A stretch of 64,000 nucleotides of DNA. Origin: Anniella stebbinsi (Eukaryota > Chordata > Lepidosauria > Squamata > Anniellidae). Position 1 is the stretch's first letter. Each line of letters opens with the position of its first letter. Shown here piece after piece: positions 40,800-51,447 of this stretch. The notes below the pieces were generated by a model that searched no databases, was not told the DNA's origin, and saw only the letters and a program-made list of their open reading frames with translations. The DNA lies in NCBI GenBank assembly GCA_029215795.1, contig JARDYH010000004.1, forward strand, positions 31,066,001 through 31,130,000, read 5' to 3'. A program made the translations under genes and the position numbers.

Positions 40800-42235
40800 A
40801 AAATTTGTGGTTATTTTCATGCATTTTTCTCCAAATGTATGCATCAACTGCATTTTTCAAAAGCATGCATTTGTATGTATATTCTTCAAATGAAAATCTT
40901 CTTTGACAAATTGCATCACAATTTTGGAAATGTACAATGTGTTTGAGTTCATGTTCAGTTCTGGGAGGTGTGAACTAGAAAAATTCTGATCCAAAGCTTG
41001 GCTTTTATCACTCCTCTCCCCCAAAAGGAAAGCCATACAATTGGAGACTGGATATGGTTCCCAACAAGGAAAACATTTTATGCTTCCTAATAAAAAGTGT
41101 TTGGGGCAAATTTTCTACTACAGCACATGTAAGCCTTTTATGTGCATCTGACTTTTATTTCTGAGTCCAAGCTTGGAAAACTTTGCAGGCGTACCACAGG
41201 TGACTTCTTTTAGAGTCAGGTAACTTTTACTCTAAAAATAAACCTTTTCAATTCTAAGAGATGAGAGTTCTTCCAATAATGTAGAATGTAGTAGACCACT
41301 GAAGAATATTTGGTGTTCAATATTGCCATTTGCTCCAATTCCTGGACAGAGATTTTTATTTGCATCTTGGCTTTATCATTTCCATTAATCATTGGCAGCA
41401 AATAATTTTCAGTTTTGATTACTTGATTTAAAAAGAACAACAAGACAAAAACAAATCCCAGCTCTTTGAGGCATAAGGATACTAAAATGAGATGAAGATG
41501 CTGAACAACAATAACAGCAACAACATGTACTGCAAATCAAGGAAATTGCAGCCAAGCTGGCATATGGCATACTGCCAAAATTTAGGTATTATTTATGATC
41601 ATTACCTGACCTGCGTGCTCTAGTCTTTGTGCAGATAATAGATTTTCCCTGCAAATGGTTCTGAATAATCCACCTCGGAGAGCGGTACCAAGAGAAGTAG
41701 GTACAAAGCATTACTATCACACTCCTGTCATCTAGAAAGGGGTTGTAGCATACATCTCCTTTGGGAGAAAACATTGCTACTGTTGTATAAAATATTATCA
41801 GCTATTGATAACTGTTTCTCTATGTATGTTTAAGCTGCTTCCAGAAAGATATTCTGATACAGCCATGGAAATCCATGAGTGGAAGGAAGGTTGCAGATAT
41901 GCAGCCAATGCAGATGTGCACATTTCATCCACATCATAGTGCTCATCTGGACTGGGCTCCATTGACTTGATAGGGCGCATATTTTGGTGTGGATAGGAAA
42001 ATGCATCGCCAGCCAGGGCTACATCTTGTTGGGCAGGACTGGATGCACTAGATCAACTAGAGCTTGATCAGGGCTTGAGGGATTTTCTTTAATGATTACG
42101 ATGCTTGCCATCTGCAGACTGCAATCTGATTTAGTAATGGGAAGATGACACTCCACACATCCTCAGAGATCATTGTTTATTTCTTAATTCCATTGTTCCA
42201 GAACTCAGCCCGAATCTGATGATGAGTCATAAGGT
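40800..42235. other. No supported gene
   Basis: AT-rich unique sequence. 40.80-40.98 kb has hAT-like interior strings (TGCATTTTTC, TTCTGGGAGGTGTGAAC) but no end. Confidence 0.5.
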
Positions 42236-42237
42236 TG

Positions 42238-42300
42238 TGTTAGGAACATAGAATGCTCTTTTATATTGGGTGAGACCATGGTCCATCTAGCTTAGTATGC
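42238..42300 (-). mobile_element. tRNA-Ala-like SINE tail
   Basis: AGGAACATAGAATGCTCT, then GAGACCATGGTCCATCTAG and CTTAGTATGC, the complement of the SINE tail at 17.4 kb. Body and head are missing. Confidence 0.6.
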
Positions 42301-42304
42301 TCTA

Positions 42305-43680
42305 CATGAGGGATGTTGGAGAAATCTGGTTGAGGGGTGGAGCTTGATGGGCTTTCATCAGCTGGGCCTTGCCAACTCCATTCCATCTTCCATCAACTGG
42401 CACAATGCAGTGCACCATGAAACAAAACCACTGGCAAAATTTCCTTGTGTGTGTGTGCATGTGTGTGTGTAAAAGAATGCACAAATTTTGGTTGTAAAGT
42501 GTGAAAATTTGCACAAATTAGAGTCAACATTTGCTCAAATTATGCAACAAAAAACACATTAAAGTCCCTGAGGCCCAGAGAGACCGTGTGGCTCAACTCG
42601 CAAAAGCAAGCCAAGTCGGACTGGCTAGCCAAAATGCAGAAGTTCTCCTGCATTTCAGACAGAGGTAGTGTGGCATATGTACAACATAGGGGCAGCCCCC
42701 AGTGCAGTCTGCAGGTGGGAGGTCCCGGAATTTGCCCGTGCCTGATCTATCTTCTATTTCACTGTTTCAAAACAATACCCTATATTTCTTGTTCTGTGCT
42801 CAGTTCATCTATAACATTACCATAGGCGGTGTGACTGCATTTATAGATGGCACCACTTAGCTTCTTCTCTCCCTGTCCTTCATGACTTGCCTGCAGCATA
42901 GAATATTTGACCAGGTCCCAGAGACAGGTGAGTAAAAGGGTGTCATCTACTATCTGCAATCAATCGTTGCCTAGAGTGTCAAAAGTGACCTCACTGAGGG
43001 TCACTCAGCAAGGTAGATCCATTGCTCTCTGTTCATCAGGGGAAAGGAATGCAGCATTGCCAGCCATAAAGGGGTCATTGACAAATGCATGCCATAATTT
43101 CCATCCAGGTATATAGGAGGGTGGTGGGAGCAGGGAGGAGGAAGGAGATACAAGCCTGAGGCAGTACTTGCTTCAATAAATACTCACAGGGGGTGTTTTG
43201 TTTTTTAAAGGAGTGCAGGAAGCTTTGGACTGTGCATTAATGCATTGTGGGGGCTGCGGGATAACGTTCATGCAATATAGTAAGTACCTATATCATTAGA
43301 GTGGGTTGCTGTAGTGAATGACAAAGCTGGCTGAGTTGCATTTAGGAATTGAAAATGTACATATTGCACTTTTAATCTATCTCTTGCATTCAGATTGCTA
43401 GGCCAGATCAGCACTATTGGGGTTATACATAGAAGAAAATGGATACATGTCAAAGGAAAATAAAGGGGAAACGACAATACAACACCATAAATTGCACCAG
43501 TTCAGAATAAATGCATCCCTCATGAGAGATTATTTATGACTGTATCATGGTAATATATATTTTAGTCATGGAAGGAGAAAGATGATTTTTGCCACATGCT
43601 GTATGGATTTCTGGTTGCAATGTATTGTGGACTCTTGTTCACTGCAGGATAGCCTTAGGGAAAATGAAGTAAAGCTCACA
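42305..43680. other. No supported gene
   Basis: Unique sequence with a TG-rich run near 42.45 kb and AT-rich hAT-like strings (AAATTTGCACAAATTAG) to 42.55 kb. No domain in the frames at 42586-42825 and 42907-43116. Confidence 0.5.
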
Positions 43681-43686
43681 TTTTAA

Positions 43687-43845
43687 GGACATAAGAACAT
43701 AGGAAGAGCCATGCTGGATCAGACCAAGGGTTCATCTAGTCCAACAATCTGTTCACACAGTGGCCAACAAGCTGTCGGCCAGGAATCCACAAGCAGGACG
43801 TGGGTGAAACAGCACCTCCCTCCTATGTTCCCCAGCAACAGGTGT
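43687..43845 (-). mobile_element. CR1/L3-like LINE 3' end
   Basis: GGACATAAGAACATAGGAAG, ATGCTGGATCAGACCAAGGG, TTCACACAGTGGCCAACAAG and GGAATCCACAAGCAGGAC. This is the uninterrupted complement of the tails at 4.4 and 48.0 kb. Confidence 0.8.
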
Positions 43846-44021
43846 ATGTTAGTGCTATGCCAAAATTTTTGATTGTTCCATTTTTGGTATTTCATGGAGG
43901 GGGAGGGACAAAATTTCGGGTGAAAGAGACTGGGAGAAGTGAGAATTTCAGAGAATTTTCACCTTGGGGATGGGGGCAAGGTTTCCACATAGCTTTTAAA
44001 GTGTAGGCAGTTGTTCAGGGG

Positions 44022-44024
<3 letters not shown>

Positions 44025-44101
<77 letters not shown>
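44025..44101. repeat. Compound (AT)n(AC)n microsatellite
   Basis: About 23 AT units followed directly by about 15 AC units. Confidence 0.97.
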
Positions 44102-44104
<3 letters not shown>

Positions 44105-44259
44105 TTAAACTACACACCTGGCTTTTGCAGGAGCCCAGGCATTCTTCTTGAATGCCTATTGGGGGTGAGATCTCCAATGGACATTCAGGAAGAACTGCCA
44201 GGCTTCTCCAAGTGTTGGGTGGTTTGCTTGGTTTGTTTGTTTTAAGATAAAAAAATAGA

Positions 44260-44507
44260 AAAAATTGTCTTGGTAGACCAAATCAGTCCCACTTTAGCAT
44301 ATGGAGAAATTTCTACAAATTGCGATATTTGTGCAAATTTCAGTAGATTCATGCAAATCTGTTATTCAGTCGCTGGTTGATTTGTGCAAACATCCTGTCC
44401 ATGCAAAACAAGCAGAAATCACAAATGTTTTGGTCACAAAATGAGAAGTGAGATGATGTTCATTGAATCCTAGTGATCTCAGACATCACTCATTCACCCA
44501 TCCCTAC
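44260..44507. mobile_element. hAT-like fragment
   Basis: Interior strings AAATTGCGATATTTGTGC, CATGCAAAACAAGCAGA and AAATCACAAATG match the 7.4-7.7 kb fragment. The right end is CACCCATCCCTA. No left end or flanking duplication found. Confidence 0.4.
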
Positions 44508-44843
44508 ACCCCTCCCTCTACCATAGAGCTGTAGAGGGAGGGAGGGTGATCCCGGAAGTACCTAATACACACCATTGGTGCACAGGGATCAGCCGGGGGC
44601 CATCCCTGGCAAACAGCCTGGTGTAGAAATGGCTTAAGTCCCAGATATGTCACTGAAATAGACACTTGAAGTCTAAGCAATTGAAGCTAGCAAGCAACTG
44701 AAGCTACCATTCCACATTACAAGTACCCAACTGGCAATACCTTCCACATCGAATGATATTCTGGATCTTGAAGGTGTTCCACTGCTAGCAAGACAACAAT
44801 AAGATATGCCTCCAGGAAACCTGGGCTGGCTGTGTGAAAATAT

Positions 44844-46146
44844 TAGGGATATGCACGGTCCAAAAAATCGGATTGGGATCAGGATCAGAACCGGACCCAA
44901 GGCCTCGGATCGGATTGGAGGCCTCCCCGGTTCGGTTTGGACCCGATTCCGATCCGAAAATAGGACATCCGATTTTCAGATCAGACGCCATTTCCCCCCC
45001 CCCCCCCTAGACTTGCATTGGGGGAAAGAAAGCTTTCCCCCAATGCAAGTCTATGGGAAAAAGAATGGCGGTGCGTGAGTGAGGGGGGCCTAACTCCCCC
45101 TTCCCTGTCCCTCCCCCTTACTCACGCTACTTATCTGCCAGGGCCATCGGCTTCCGTTCTCTGGCGCCCACGGGCACCAGCTGATGGAAGCAGCCACCCC
45201 GACAGGTAAGACCCCTCCCCTCATAGTGCACCTTACCTTGCCGGGGACGTCCCCTTCCCTCTGCTCCTGGACGCTACTGCAAAGCAGGCTTCGCAGCCTG
45301 CCCCTAAGTAGCGCGCCATCACCTGCCGCGCTACTTAGGGGCAAGCCGCGAAGCCTGCTTTGCAGTAGCGTCCAGGAGCGGAGGGAAGCAGACGTCCCCA
45401 GCAAGGTAAATGGGGGCCCCTCCCCCTCCCCCTCACGCTGCTTACCTGCCGGGGCGGCTGCTTCCCTCTGGTGGTGACACCGGAGGGAAGCGGCCACCCC
45501 GGCAGGTAAGCCCCCTCCTCCCCTCACGCACCTTACCGGGCGGGGCTGTCCGCTTCTGTCAGCGGGCACCCACTGGCGCACACAGATGGAAGCGTACAGC
45601 CCTGCCAGGGAAGCCCTCACCCTCACGCACCTTACCTTGCCAGGGCGTCCTCCTCCTTCCACTGCCAGGTGAACTACTGCGAAACAGGCCTCATGGCCTA
45701 GTTTTTCAGTAGAGCGCCAGGTGATGACACTCTACTGAAAAACTAGGCCGTGAGGCCTGTTTCGCAGTAGTTCACCTGGCAGCTGAAGGAGGAGGATGCC
45801 CCAGCAGGTAAGTTTGGCCCTCCCCCTCTTTTCCTCACGCTTCTTACCTGCCGGGGCAGCTGCTTCCCTCTGGTGGCGCCACCGGAGGGAAGCGGCCGCC
45901 CCGGCAGGTAAGCCCCCTCCTCCCCTCATGCACTTTACCTGCCGGAGCCATCAGCCCCGGCAGGTAAGGAGCACGAGTGGGGGGAGGGGGGCCAATCTGC
46001 CAATCCGCCGATCCGGATCGGGTCCTTTTTGGATCGGTTCGGATTGGCGGATCCAGGTGCTGGGGATCGTAATCAGATCGTTTGATCCGATTTTGGTTGG
46101 ATCGGGCCCGGATTGTGGATTGGGTCTGAACCGATACACTTCCCTA
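44844..46146. mobile_element. GC-rich non-autonomous hAT element, copy 3 (1303 bp)
   Basis: Starts TAGGGATATGCACGG and ends GATACACTTCCCTA. A perfect 8-bp duplication GAAAATAT flanks it (44836-44843 and 46147-46154). Orientation is as in copy 1. The subterminal GGATCGGATTGGAGGC block is followed by a hairpin with ACTTGCATTGGGGGAAAG (45011-45028) and its complement, then AATGGCGGTGC. The interior has two diverged palindromic cores around 45.31 and 45.72 kb (AGTAGCGCGCC, GTAGAGCGCCAGGTG), shorter palindromes, and CAGGTAAG at several places. Low identity to copies 1 and 2 suggests a separate subfamily. Confidence 0.85.
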
Positions 46147-46159
46147 GAAAATATGTGCT

Positions 46160-46615
46160 TTAGTGCTTTGAAGTGAAGTGAGTGGGGCTGTGAAGACCAG
46201 AACCATAATGTTACTGGCTTGCTTATCTACTATCTTGCTATTTCAGTTTCTCATACATGCCACCTAAATGACCTTAGTTTGTACCTGGTGAACAGAGCTG
46301 GGGAATTCAACTCAAGACATGTCTCTCAGGTGTTTCATTGTACCTCTCATTGTGAGGGTAATCCTACATTGGGTAATGTCTTCAATGTGTTAGAATGTAA
46401 TTGTTTTCATTCTCAACCACCTGGCAACATGTGGCCAATCTATTTTAGCTATGTTGTCAAAACATTTCTTATACAGAGCAGGCATCCCCAGATTGACTTT
46501 TATGCCTGAATTTAGAAAGCTATGAACCAGCAAAGACTGACTTAAACTGTCCCTGTTATTTTTTTTCTTCAAAATGTATTAAGTACTTTTTTCTTTAAAA
46601 GAAATAAATAAAATC
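46160..46615. other. No recognised feature
   Basis: Unique sequence. The frame at 46219-46509 has no domain. Confidence 0.5.
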
Positions 46616-46617
46616 TT

Positions 46618-46715
46618 AAGGCTGCAACCCTAAATACATGTACTTGGTAAGCCCCATTGAACACAATGGCCCTTACGTTTCAGTGAACATGTGTTGGTAT
46701 TGCACTGGATCCCAT
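46618..46715. repeat. Short interspersed repeat, AATGGGACTT family
   Basis: AAGGCTGCAACCCTAAATAC, CCCATTGAACACAATGG and TATTGCACTGGATCCC. It includes the AGGCTGCAA end missing from other copies. Confidence 0.6.
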
Positions 46716-46882
46716 TAATACAAAACCCCATGTGATGCCACATTCCTCCCAGCTTAGAAATGGGGATCTGAGTCTGAGAACACATCTGCACTGAGGAATG
46801 TTGTAAATTCTAGTTCATGAAGGTATTGAAAGTTAGCATTAGATAGCCCTAGAATTTCTAAAGGTGCTTTGGAGGAAGTCAT

Positions 46883-47055
46883 GAAAGTTTAACTTGGTAG
46901 TTGAAAGTTGAACTTGGTAGTCTAAACAAGGCTCCACCACTTGATAGTCCACCTCCACCACTCTGCCTCCACTACCAAGGCTCCACCTCCACCACCTCCA
47001 CTACTTGGTAGTTGAAAGTTGAACTTAGTAGTCTAAACAAGTCTCCACCTCTGCT
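46883..47055. repeat. 111-bp tandem duplication, about 1.5 copies
   Basis: TTGGTAGTTGAAAGTTGAAC and TAGTCTAAACAAG occur from 46894 and again from 47005. The linking part is rich in CCACCTCCACC. Confidence 0.9.
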
Positions 47056-47499
47056 ACTTTACCCAGGTAACCCAGCAAAGATTGAGTCTGATAACTGTTT
47101 CATCCTAAGGCAGCCGTAGTTTGACCATTATATCTATCCATGTTGTGACATTCTGAGACAGTCTGGCGAAGCCTGGGCTGTTTCCAGAGGGAGGTCTCCT
47201 AGAGCTAAAGAACAGAAGTAGTGATGGGAAAGCACAGGAGGGTTACAAGTGTAAGCCATCTGGACAATACACCCAAGGTAAAATATCAGTGAATGAGGCA
47301 GGACAATTGCATAAGAAAAGTCTTGTCTAGCAGCACCAGATGCTATGTGTTGATCTCAATATGGATTGGATTTTGGTATCTGAAAACAACCATTGATTTA
47401 ATGGTTAAACTAAAACTAATTCTTTGGATCAAGCCAAACACTTTGCATCAGAATGCTATTTAAATTTCACTTGCAGTTGGATTCTATGCCAAGAGTATT

Positions 47500-48125
47500 G
47501 AACCTCAAGTCCACAGGGCAAATCCATTCTGCCTGGACTGCCAGTCTGGCAACTGAAATGGTAAAGGTGGAGCATCTCCCCTATGAGGGAAGGTTACAAC
47601 AGCTGGGATTGTTTAGCTTGGAAAAAAGGGATGTTAATTGGAGACCTGATAGAAGTGTATAAAATTATGCATAGTGTGGAGAGTGTGGATAGGGAGATTT
47701 TTTTCTCCCTTTCTCAAAATACAAGAACCCAGGGTCATTCCATGAAGCTGATTGGTGGGCAATTCAGGATAGATAAGAGGAAGTACTTCTTCATGAATTT
47801 CATACTTAAACTATGAAATTCACTACCACAAGATGTAGAGATAGTGACCAATTTGAATGGCTTTAAAAGGGGGGTTAGATAAATTACTGGAGAAAAAGGT
47901 GATCAATGGCTACTAGTCCTGATAACTATGTGCTACCTCCAGTAACAGAAGCAGTAAGCCTATGTACACCAGTTGCTGGGGAACTTGAGTGGGAGGGTGC
48001 TCTTGCACCCAAGTCCTGCTTGTGGGTTCCTGGTCAACAGCTGGTTGGCCACTGTGTGAACAGAATGCTGGACTAGATGGACCCTTGGTTTGACCCAGCA
48101 TGACTCGTTTTGTGTTCTTATGTTC
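47500..48125 (+). mobile_element. CR1/L3-like LINE, 3' part
   Basis: The end of ORF2 followed by the family 3' tail CTGGACTAGATGGACCC, GGTTTGACCCAGCATG and TTCTTATGTTC. It matches the short copies at 4.3 kb (same strand) and 43.7 kb (opposite strand). Confidence 0.85.
47560..47935 (+). pseudogene. CR1/L3-like ORF2 C-terminal remnant
   Basis: Two plus frames (47453-47662 and 47583-47816) give the C-terminal region of a CR1-clade ORF2 protein: YEGRLQQLGLFSLEKRDVN, then LIEVYKIMHSVESVDREIF and KLIGGQFRIDKRKYFFMNF. The nucleotides then continue to encode the final NLNGFKRG-like segment near 47.85 kb. A frameshift near 47.63-47.65 kb and stops break it. No endonuclease or reverse-transcriptase palm remains. 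Confidence 0.8.
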
Positions 48126-48129
48126 TGGG

Positions 48130-49905
48130 TTTCCCCAGATGTCCATACTGTCTTCCCTTGACCCCATTGCCTTTCCTTGACCACCAGTCATTTGGTGGTA
48201 TTCTGGCATGTTTCCATCCTAAAAGGAATGGGCCTCTCTCCTACAACTTAGTTGCTGGCATTAAGATCTTGAAGTTAAATATGCTGTTATTTTGGCCCTG
48301 CACCTTTTGACTCACTGGAATCTGGTCCCCGAGAGCTTCTCTGGAACTAAATTTCAGCTCTTGGATGAAAGAGGTTCAATTCCTCTGCTATATACTCAGG
48401 AACATCCCACTGATTTCAATTTGGATTTATGACCGACTAAGTATGCATAGGGTTTGAGCATTAGTCTTATGAAATTCAGTGAGTTTCAGTGAAAGCACAT
48501 CATTTTAATCAGTTTACATATTTCCAACCCATGATGTTGGATTGCACAAGCTAAATTCACTGTGTACTTATTTTTACTGTGCAGCTGGAACTCTTTAATT
48601 ACATGTACCACAAAGCTGCACTTCCAAGATCTCACTGATGCCAAATTATACAGTTTTAAACTTTTAAATGTGTTATTTATTCTCTCTATCCCTCTATTAT
48701 AACTGCAGCAAGGGTAGTGCTTTTAGAACCATGCACATGCCCAGAACACCAATGAATGGTGCACATGGCTTTGGGAGACAGTTCCATGCTATTTCATTAC
48801 ACAATATCACCATGCTGTCATTTACATTCATGAGTGAGCATGGGGAGAACCCTGCTGACTTATCTCTCCATCTTTGTGAGTGAAGATTAATGTCAGAAGT
48901 GATTGGAAATCATGTATTATACACACACATATGATGTATGTTCTTTTAATCTCCCATGTTCTCCAGGAATAAGAAATTCTTTAGCTGGTTACAGGGAAAA
49001 GGTGGGCCTGAATGCTGTCAGATTTTGAATATACAATGTGTCAAGTTAATCCATCAGGGGAAAAATGATAACAATAGGCACATGTGTTGGTGTCTTCTTC
49101 TTTAAAGGGGGATATGGTGGGGGCAGGATAGCATCTGATGAGTGCTCTACATGCATACAGTCATGCATCACACAGTATATACATAGATTGATCTCAATTG
49201 TGAATTTGCACTTTTTGATTATGCAATATTCAAACAGGGTGTTGCCAGGCACTTAAAAGATGTGGGCCTCAGGCCCATAGGACACAAACCTGTATGAAAT
49301 CTGCATATGCTAATTTATATGTATATATACTTTTTAATATTAAAAATAAGGATTTATTTACATTTCACAAGAAGCAAAGCCAGACAGTTAATTTCTCACC
49401 CAAGTCATCTTCAATTAATTTGCACCCTGCCCCAGGTTATCCCAATCCAATGGGAAAAGTTTTCTTATCAGCTCAATGGCCATGCACAGGAAGCTTTTTG
49501 GGGGACAGGCATTGCAGCATAGGGAGAGGAGAGTTAATCCTTCCCTCCCCAGCTGCAATCCCCCTTGAAAATTGCTGCCTGCATGGCAATTAAGCTGACA
49601 AACAAACAAAAAACAAAACAAAACAAAAACCTTATATTGGGACCAATGGACATGCAGGGCTTTGTGGAAAAAATCTAGGGTACCGTGAAATAGATTCAGG
49701 GCCTAGACTTCATGCACCCAGGCTTTACAGTGCCCTGCTTGGGTAGCAAAATATAAAAATTGTTTGTTTTCCTTTTTGCTGTCTGTGATAGCAGGTAGAT
49801 TCCCATGACTCCATTCTTGCCCTCCAGAATACACTGATTTTCTCCAAATAAGAACCAGGGAGGAGGCCCAAGGCCAAACTAAATGTGATACAGGAGGTCT
49901 GTTAA
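48130..49905. other. No supported gene
   Basis: Unique sequence. Frames at 48110-48310, 48668-48883 and 49294-49593 lack domains. An (AAAC)n-like A-rich run lies near 49600-49630. Confidence 0.5.
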
Positions 49906-49908
49906 TAG

Positions 49909-49912
<4 letters not shown>

Positions 49913-49954
<42 letters not shown>
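49913..49954. repeat. (CT)n microsatellite followed by (GT)n
   Basis: About 20 CT units followed by GTGTGTGTG. Confidence 0.97.
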
Positions 49955-49957
<3 letters not shown>

Positions 49958-50339
49958 TGTGTGTTTTAAAAAACGAACAGCAACTGTATGGTATCTGCAT
50001 CTATTTATTTTAAATTATTTTTAAGGGTGGAACCTTTCCACCACATTGTACATAACACTATGAAACAGTTCAAACCAAACCAAAAACAGCAGTCTATAAT
50101 AATAAAAGATGATGATATGTGTGTGTCTGTCCATTTGTCTGTTGGTGCTATTGTGCCACAACACCTGGAACTTTGCATGCCACTAAAAGGGACTCTATGA
50201 GTATGCATCTCAGTGCTATTTTGTTTTTAAAATGCATAAAATGTGGTTGAAGCCTGCAGTACACCCTCAGTACTGCAGTACAGGGGCAGACCTCCATAAC
50301 TCGCACATAGAATTTCAGTCAATGCAGTTTTAAACATGA

Positions 50340-51135
50340 AGAGAAGTGCCATTCTGCTGCTCCCGGCCAACGGCCTGGGGGCGGGGATGCTTTTGCGGGG
50401 GGTGGAGGAGGAGAAGAGAGAAAGATGTGCCCACTCCTGATTGGTGAGCAGGATATGGTACCACTTGGAGGGGAGGGGTGGAAGGCTATATAAGAAAAGT
50501 GCCACCCTCCCCCTCCTCCTCTTGCTCCGCGCGGCTCCCTCCCTCCCTCCCTGTTCTCAGTGTAGGTTCGCTGGTTGCCTGTTGGGGCCAAGTAGGAATT
50601 TTTTACTCATGTTCTGAATTGGACATGAGTTTTTTCGCCTACTCCACACTGTGAGACAGGACAGGGTGTAATTAAATAGGCAAATTGGATATTCATTTAA
50701 CTTGGTCGCATTTGGAATCTGGCGGATAGGAAGGAGCATCCAGAGAGGTAAGAATATTGGTGAGCATTGACAGGCACTGTTCTGGTGACTGGTAATTCCT
50801 GAGGCTCCCAGCTTTGAGCCCTGTGGCCTGGCTTCGGAGATAAGGGTTACCTTTGAGACCAACCCTTCTCACCTACCCAGAGCCATGTGGCTTGGGGGGA
50901 GGCGACACAGGAAGGTCTCCCTCTCTAAAAGGAGCAGCACGTGGAGAGGCGAAGTTACTGCGCCTTCACATGGTCTAGAATGGCTCGCCCGAACTGGGGA
51001 AGAGTGGCCTGTGGATAGGACTATACTGGATGCCTCTTAGGACCCACCCCCCTTTGCAGATCTTTCAATAAAATGTGGCCCTTGTTTAAACCCATTTCAT
51101 GTGTCTTGACTCTTCATTTACTCCCTCCATCCGCA
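50340..51135 (+). promoter_or_regulatory. LTR-like promoter and polyadenylation block (possible solo LTR)
   Basis: A GC box GGGGGCGGGG lies near 50377-50386, an inverted CCAAT box ATTGG at 50440-50444, a TATA box TATATAA at 50487-50493, a splice-donor-like GAGAGGTAAGA at about 50743, and AATAAA at 51067-51072 followed by a GT-rich region. A sharp CTCCCTCCATCCGCA end lies at about 51135. The order fits U3-R-U5 of a retroviral-type LTR. R would be unusually long (roughly 570 bp), the 5' boundary is not resolved and no flanking duplication was found. A retrocopied transcript or a real promoter with a short transcript are alternatives. Confidence 0.4.
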
Positions 51136-51396
51136 ATAGTAGGTTTAGGAAGACAGTTATACTCTGGTCCCTCCCTGCCCCCTTTTGTGTGTGTGTGAGA
51201 AGCCCCTTAGGGGAATGGAGTGGACAGAACCCTTCCACATGGGGCTATAGGAGTGCACCACAGCAGGGAACATCCCTGGAAATGCCATTTGTCTTGGTTT
51301 CACTCAGACAGTTGCATACATTTGCTTGATGGCTTTGCTGCATCAGAGTAATGGCTATTCTCATCTGTGCAAAGCTGGGTCCATTTGCTATTAACA

Positions 51397-51447
51397 AATA
51401 ATAATAATAACAACAACAACAACAACAACAACAATAATAATAATAAT
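51397..51447. repeat. (AAT)n/(AAC)n microsatellite at an L2 3' end
   Basis: AAT units, about eight AAC units, then AAT units again. It is the simple-sequence tail of the L2 copy on the minus strand. Confidence 0.95.

Noticed and set aside
40659..40946. Poly-Ser-containing frame
   Set aside because: It reads through the (TTC)n microsatellite; no protein signature on either side.
45090..45662. 190-codon frame on the minus strand
   Set aside because: Inside hAT copy 3, crossing palindromic cores; composition is explained by GC-rich DNA.
50960..51010. tRNA-Lys-type primer binding site near GGCTCGCCCGAACTGGGG
   Set aside because: It resembles a retroviral primer site but has extra bases and lies before, not after, the AATAAA of the putative LTR. 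Position is wrong for a primer site of that LTR.
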